Origin: Mesorhizobium sp.
Lineage (GTDB): Bacteria; Pseudomonadota; Alphaproteobacteria; Rhizobiales; Rhizobiaceae
Length of the DNA: 64,000 nt
Assembly (NCBI GenBank): GCA_004020645.1
Contig: SAQL01000001.1
Coordinates: 275,176-339,175, forward strand
Direction of reading: 5' to 3'
Part shown: in pieces, positions 61,409-64,000 of the stretch
How the letters are laid out: the number at the start of each line of letters is the position of its first letter
Position numbering within the stretch: position 1 is the stretch's first letter
Notes under the pieces: model-generated
The model's input: only the letters and a program-made list of their open reading frames with translations
What the model was told of the DNA's origin: nothing
Database searches by the model: none
Position numbers and translations under genes: made by a program

Positions 61409-63079
61409 ATGGCCACCGACAAGACCACATTGTTTCCGGAAATTAGCCGGCGCAAAGCACTCGGCCTGATGGCCGCCACCGGCGCCGGCCTCGCTGTGCC
61501 AGCGCTCATCGGTCGCGGCTCCGCGCTGGCGGCCGCACCCGACAAGCCGACGGGCCAGCTCATCGTCGGGTTCTCGCAGGAGCCGACGGTGTTCAATCCG
61601 CACCTGCTGCATATCGAAGTCGACGAGGGCGTGCATTTCGCCATTTTCGATCCGCTGTTCAACGTCGACCCGGATGGCAAGTTCACGCCTGCCCTGGCGG
61701 CCGAGGTGCCGACTGTCGAAAATGGCGGTATTTCCGCCGACGGCCTCAATTGGAAGATCAAGCTACGCGACGGCGTCAAATGGCACGACGGGCAACCGTT
61801 CACCGCCGAGGACGTCAAGTTCACGCTGGACCTGATGGTCGAGCCCGATTTCCGCAGCTGGCGCCGCGCCGGCCACGACCTCGTGCGTGACATCAAGGTC
61901 GTCTCGCCGACCGAGATCACCTGGCGGATGGAAAAGACCTACGCGCCCTATCCTTCGATCCTCGCATCGACCTTCATCGTTCCAAAGCATGCGCTTGGCG
62001 AGGCGGCTGACAAGAACACCGCGCCCTTCAACAATGCGCCGATCGGTACCGGCGCGTTCAAATGGGGCAAGCGGGTAGCGGGCGATCACATCGAGCTCCT
62101 CGCCAACGCAGACTACTTTGGTGAGGGACCCTATCTGGAGCGCGTCATCATCAAGTACATCCCGGACCTCAATGTGCTCTACACGCAGTTCAAGTCCGGC
62201 GACATCGACATCACCGGCCTGCAGTGGATCACGCCGGACCACTATGAAGAAGCCAAGGGCCTCGCCGATCGCGAGGTCCAGCTCGTCGCGGGCAGCACCG
62301 TTGAAAGCTTCACGCTCAACATGGGCAAGCCGCAATTCAAGGATCCCGCGGTGCGCGCGGCGCTCTACCACGCGATCGACAAGCAGGCGATCATCGACGC
62401 GCTCTATTACGGTCTGCCCACGCCGACCGAGACCTACATGCCGCAGCAGTCGTTCTACTACAATCCTGATCTGCCCAAGCACGAGTTCAGCCTGGAGAAG
62501 GCCAAAGCGGTGCTGGATGGCGCCGGCTGGGTCGCCGGAGGCGACGGCGTCCGGGCGAAGGACGGGGTCAAGCTCGCCTTCACCTGCTCGACCACGGCGG
62601 GCAACCACATCCGTGAGCAGGCGCAGCAGTTCATACAGCAGTCTTTCAAGGACATCGGCGTCGAGATGACCATCTCGAACCTGCCGCCGGCCGTCATGTG
62701 GGGCGACTATTGGATGACGTCGCAGTTCGACAGCGTCATCGTCGGCATCGACTTCCTGACCGGCCCCGATCCCGACACCTCGGATTACTTCGCATCGACA
62801 TCGAGCGTGGCGACCGGGGGCGCTGGGCAGAACACTTGGCAATACCACAGCTCCGAGGTCGACAAGCTGCTGCAGGAAGGCGGTAACTCTCTGGTGCCCG
62901 ACGAGCGCAAGGCCTCCTACATGAAGCTGCAGGAAGTCGTGCGCAATGATCTGCCGCTGCTGCCTCTGTTCCAGTACACCACGGTGCGCGGCCGCAAGAA
63001 GGGACTGATGGGCTTCACCCCCAACGTCAACAACCGCATCGACACCTGGAATGTCGGCACCTGGTACTGGGAAGGCTGA
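61409..63079 (+). CDS. Peptide/opine-type ABC importer, substrate-binding protein (SBP_bac_5), operon B
   Basis: This 556-residue exported protein is the same length as, and clearly paralogous to, that at 31988 (VGFSQEPTVFNPH, WKIKLRDGVKWHDGQPFTAEDV, IGTGAFKW, and a WNVGTWYWEG end). It has a Tat-like signal, SRRKALGLMAATGAGLAV, ending near SALAA. The ATG at 61409 follows AGAGGAGAA; a longer in-frame start at 61334 would give a non-signal extension. The two importers therefore probably recognise related but not identical ligands. Confidence 0.92.
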   Translation: MATDKTTLFPEISRRKALGLMAATGAGLAVPALIGRGSALAAAPDKPTGQLIVGFSQEPTVFNPHLLHIEVDEGVHFAIFDPLFNVDPDGKFTPALAAEVPTVENGGISADGLNWKIKLRDGVKWHDGQPFTAEDVKFTLDLMVEPDFRSWRRAGHDLVRDIKVVSPTEITWRMEKTYAPYPSILASTFIVPKHALGEAADKNTAPFNNAPIGTGAFKWGKRVAGDHIELLANADYFGEGPYLERVIIKYIPDLNVLYTQFKSGDIDITGLQWITPDHYEEAKGLADREVQLVAGSTVESFTLNMGKPQFKDPAVRAALYHAIDKQAIIDALYYGLPTPTETYMPQQSFYYNPDLPKHEFSLEKAKAVLDGAGWVAGGDGVRAKDGVKLAFTCSTTAGNHIREQAQQFIQQSFKDIGVEMTISNLPPAVMWGDYWMTSQFDSVIVGIDFLTGPDPDTSDYFASTSSVATGGAGQNTWQYHSSEVDKLLQEGGNSLVPDERKASYMKLQEVVRNDLPLLPLFQYTTVRGRKKGLMGFTPNVNNRIDTWNVGTWYWEG

Positions 63080-63139
63080 CCCCAACCAAGCCAGGTTGGG
63101 TGGCTGCGCCCGACCTGGCAACAACATCGGGCGATCACC

Positions 63140-64000
63140 ATGCTGCGATATATCGTCGGACGGATCGGGCAAAGCCTGGTGCTGCTGTTCCTCGTGTCGA
63201 TCATCGGCTACTTCGTACTGCTGCTTGCCCCGGGCGGGCCGATGTCGCAATTCGCCCTGACGCCCGGCATCAGCAAGCAGGATCTCGACCGCATCGCCGA
63301 GCAGATGGGGCTCAACCGTCCAATCATCGTGCAATATGCCGACTGGCTGTGGCATCTGCTGCAAGGCGACTGGGGCGCGTCCTTCCGAGACAATCGACCC
63401 GTCCTGACGGTGATCCTCGATCATCTGCCGGCGACGCTGCTGCTGATGGGCAGTGCAACGGCGATCGCCATGACGCTCGGCGTATGGATCGGCATCATGG
63501 GCGCGATCCGGCGCTATTCCATCTTCGACTACGCCGCGACCGTCGGCGCCATGATCGCGCTGTCGGTGCCGACCTTCTGGTTCGGCCTCATCGCCATCTA
63601 CGTCTTCTCGCTCAATCTCGGCTGGTTTCCGGCCGGCAACATGTACACGATCGGCAGCGGTTCCGTTGGCGACGTGCTCTGGCATCTCGTGTTGCCGGCA
63701 TCGGTGCTCGCGCTGGTCGACGTCGCGATCTGGAGCCGCTACATGCGCACCGCGACGCTGGACGTGATCAATCAGGATTTCATCAAGACCGCGCGCGCCA
63801 AAGGCCTGTCGGCGCGGCGCGTGCTGTTTAAGCATGTTGTGGGCAATGCCCTGCTGCCGATGATCACGCTAGCGGGGTTGCAGGTGCCGGCGCTGCTTGG
63901 TGGGGCTCTTGTCACCGAGACCGTGTTCACCTGGCCCGGCATGGGCCGGCTGTTTCTGGACAGCCTCGGCTACAACGACTACCCGGTCGTAATGGGGCTG
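63140..64000 (+). CDS. Peptide/opine-type ABC importer permease (DppB-like), operon B, cut by the window edge
   Basis: The first 287 codons of a DppB-like permease are present; the 3' end lies outside the window. It starts LRYIVGRIGQSLVLLFLVSIIGYF and matches the operon A permease at 33728 almost throughout, including GAMIALSVPTFWFGLIAIYVFSL and the docking loop DFIKTARAKGLSARRV. About 30 residues are missing relative to that paralogue. A DppC-like gene is expected immediately beyond the window. It starts 60 bases after the binding-protein stop. Confidence 0.9.
   Translation, partial: MLRYIVGRIGQSLVLLFLVSIIGYFVLLLAPGGPMSQFALTPGISKQDLDRIAEQMGLNRPIIVQYADWLWHLLQGDWGASFRDNRPVLTVILDHLPATLLLMGSATAIAMTLGVWIGIMGAIRRYSIFDYAATVGAMIALSVPTFWFGLIAIYVFSLNLGWFPAGNMYTIGSGSVGDVLWHLVLPASVLALVDVAIWSRYMRTATLDVINQDFIKTARAKGLSARRVLFKHVVGNALLPMITLAGLQVPALLGGALVTETVFTWPGMGRLFLDSLGYNDYPVVMGL

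Noticed and set aside
1..64000. CRISPR array or phage structural genes
   Set aside because: No regularly spaced repeats were seen and no capsid, tail, portal or Cas-like protein appears in any frame; the only mobile traces are the IS21, dusA-repeat and PrtN-like remnants.

Overview
The window looks like chromosomal or megaplasmid accessory DNA of a GC-rich alphaproteobacterium of the Rhizobiales, most likely near Mesorhizobium or Phyllobacteriaceae. The reasons are the AapJ/Q/M-type general amino-acid transporter, a RIME-like rhizobial intergenic repeat (12732-12830), PrtN-like and dusA island debris, and protein styles typical of that group. This assignment is an inference; no rRNA or complete tRNA gene is present.

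Layout. 1-10.6 kb: small redox and envelope genes (Asp-box propeller protein, c-type cytochrome, Crp/Fnr regulator), a deletion scar fusing two truncated genes, an OmpR-type two-component system, a two-subunit molybdenum hydroxylase with a c-type cytochrome, a YjlB-like cupin, a CPBP protease and a broken tetR gene. 10.6-16.5 kb: LysR regulator, aapJ-aapQ-aapM without an ATPase gene, and a PatB/MalY-type PLP enzyme. 16.9-29.5 kb: GNAT, ArgE-like deacetylase, 2-hydroxyacid dehydrogenase, cupin, beta-decarboxylating dehydrogenase, succinate-semialdehyde dehydrogenase, HAD hydrolase, second GNAT, class III aminotransferase, Lrp regulator, tartrate/malate-type dehydrogenase and an FAD amine/amino-acid oxidoreductase. 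29.7-51 kb: a peptide/opine-type ABC importer (fused ATPase, binding protein, two permeases), then FAD oxidoreductases, a cyclodeaminase homologue, third GNAT, a D-amino-acid PLP lyase/racemase-like enzyme, an aldehyde dehydrogenase, an Asp/Glu racemase, a second HAD, and a kinase plus phospho-lyase pair. 51.4-56.6 kb: a block bounded by two imperfect direct repeats; one copy is attached to the 5' end of dusA and the other lies beside a truncated PrtN-like gene. The block carries an AraC-regulated SDR/VOC/saccharopine-dehydrogenase-like/NTF2-fold operon. 57-64 kb: a second, paralogous importer operon with MarR, SDR and FAD oxidoreductase genes, running off the right end.

How the genes fit together. 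From about 17 kb to the right end the dominant theme is uptake and breakdown of amines or unusual amino acids: two oligopeptide-type importers, six FAD oxidoreductases of the DAO fold plus one dead fragment, three two-domain GNATs, two HADs, two aldehyde dehydrogenases, two class III PLP enzymes and two IDH-family dehydrogenases. A workable hypothesis is N-blocking (acetylation), FAD-dependent oxidation to an aldehyde, aldehyde oxidation, deacetylation (ArgE-like), transamination and succinate-semialdehyde oxidation, comparable in logic to the gamma-glutamyl Puu pathway but lacking a PuuA-type ligase here. A separate kinase/phospho-lyase pair suggests catabolism of a hydroxylated amine. Substrates cannot be fixed from sequence alone.

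Decay is common: truncated or frameshifted genes occur near 2.5, 8.3, 10.1, 29.8, 45.8, 51.4 and 56.3 kb, consistent with repeated insertion and deletion in an accessory region.
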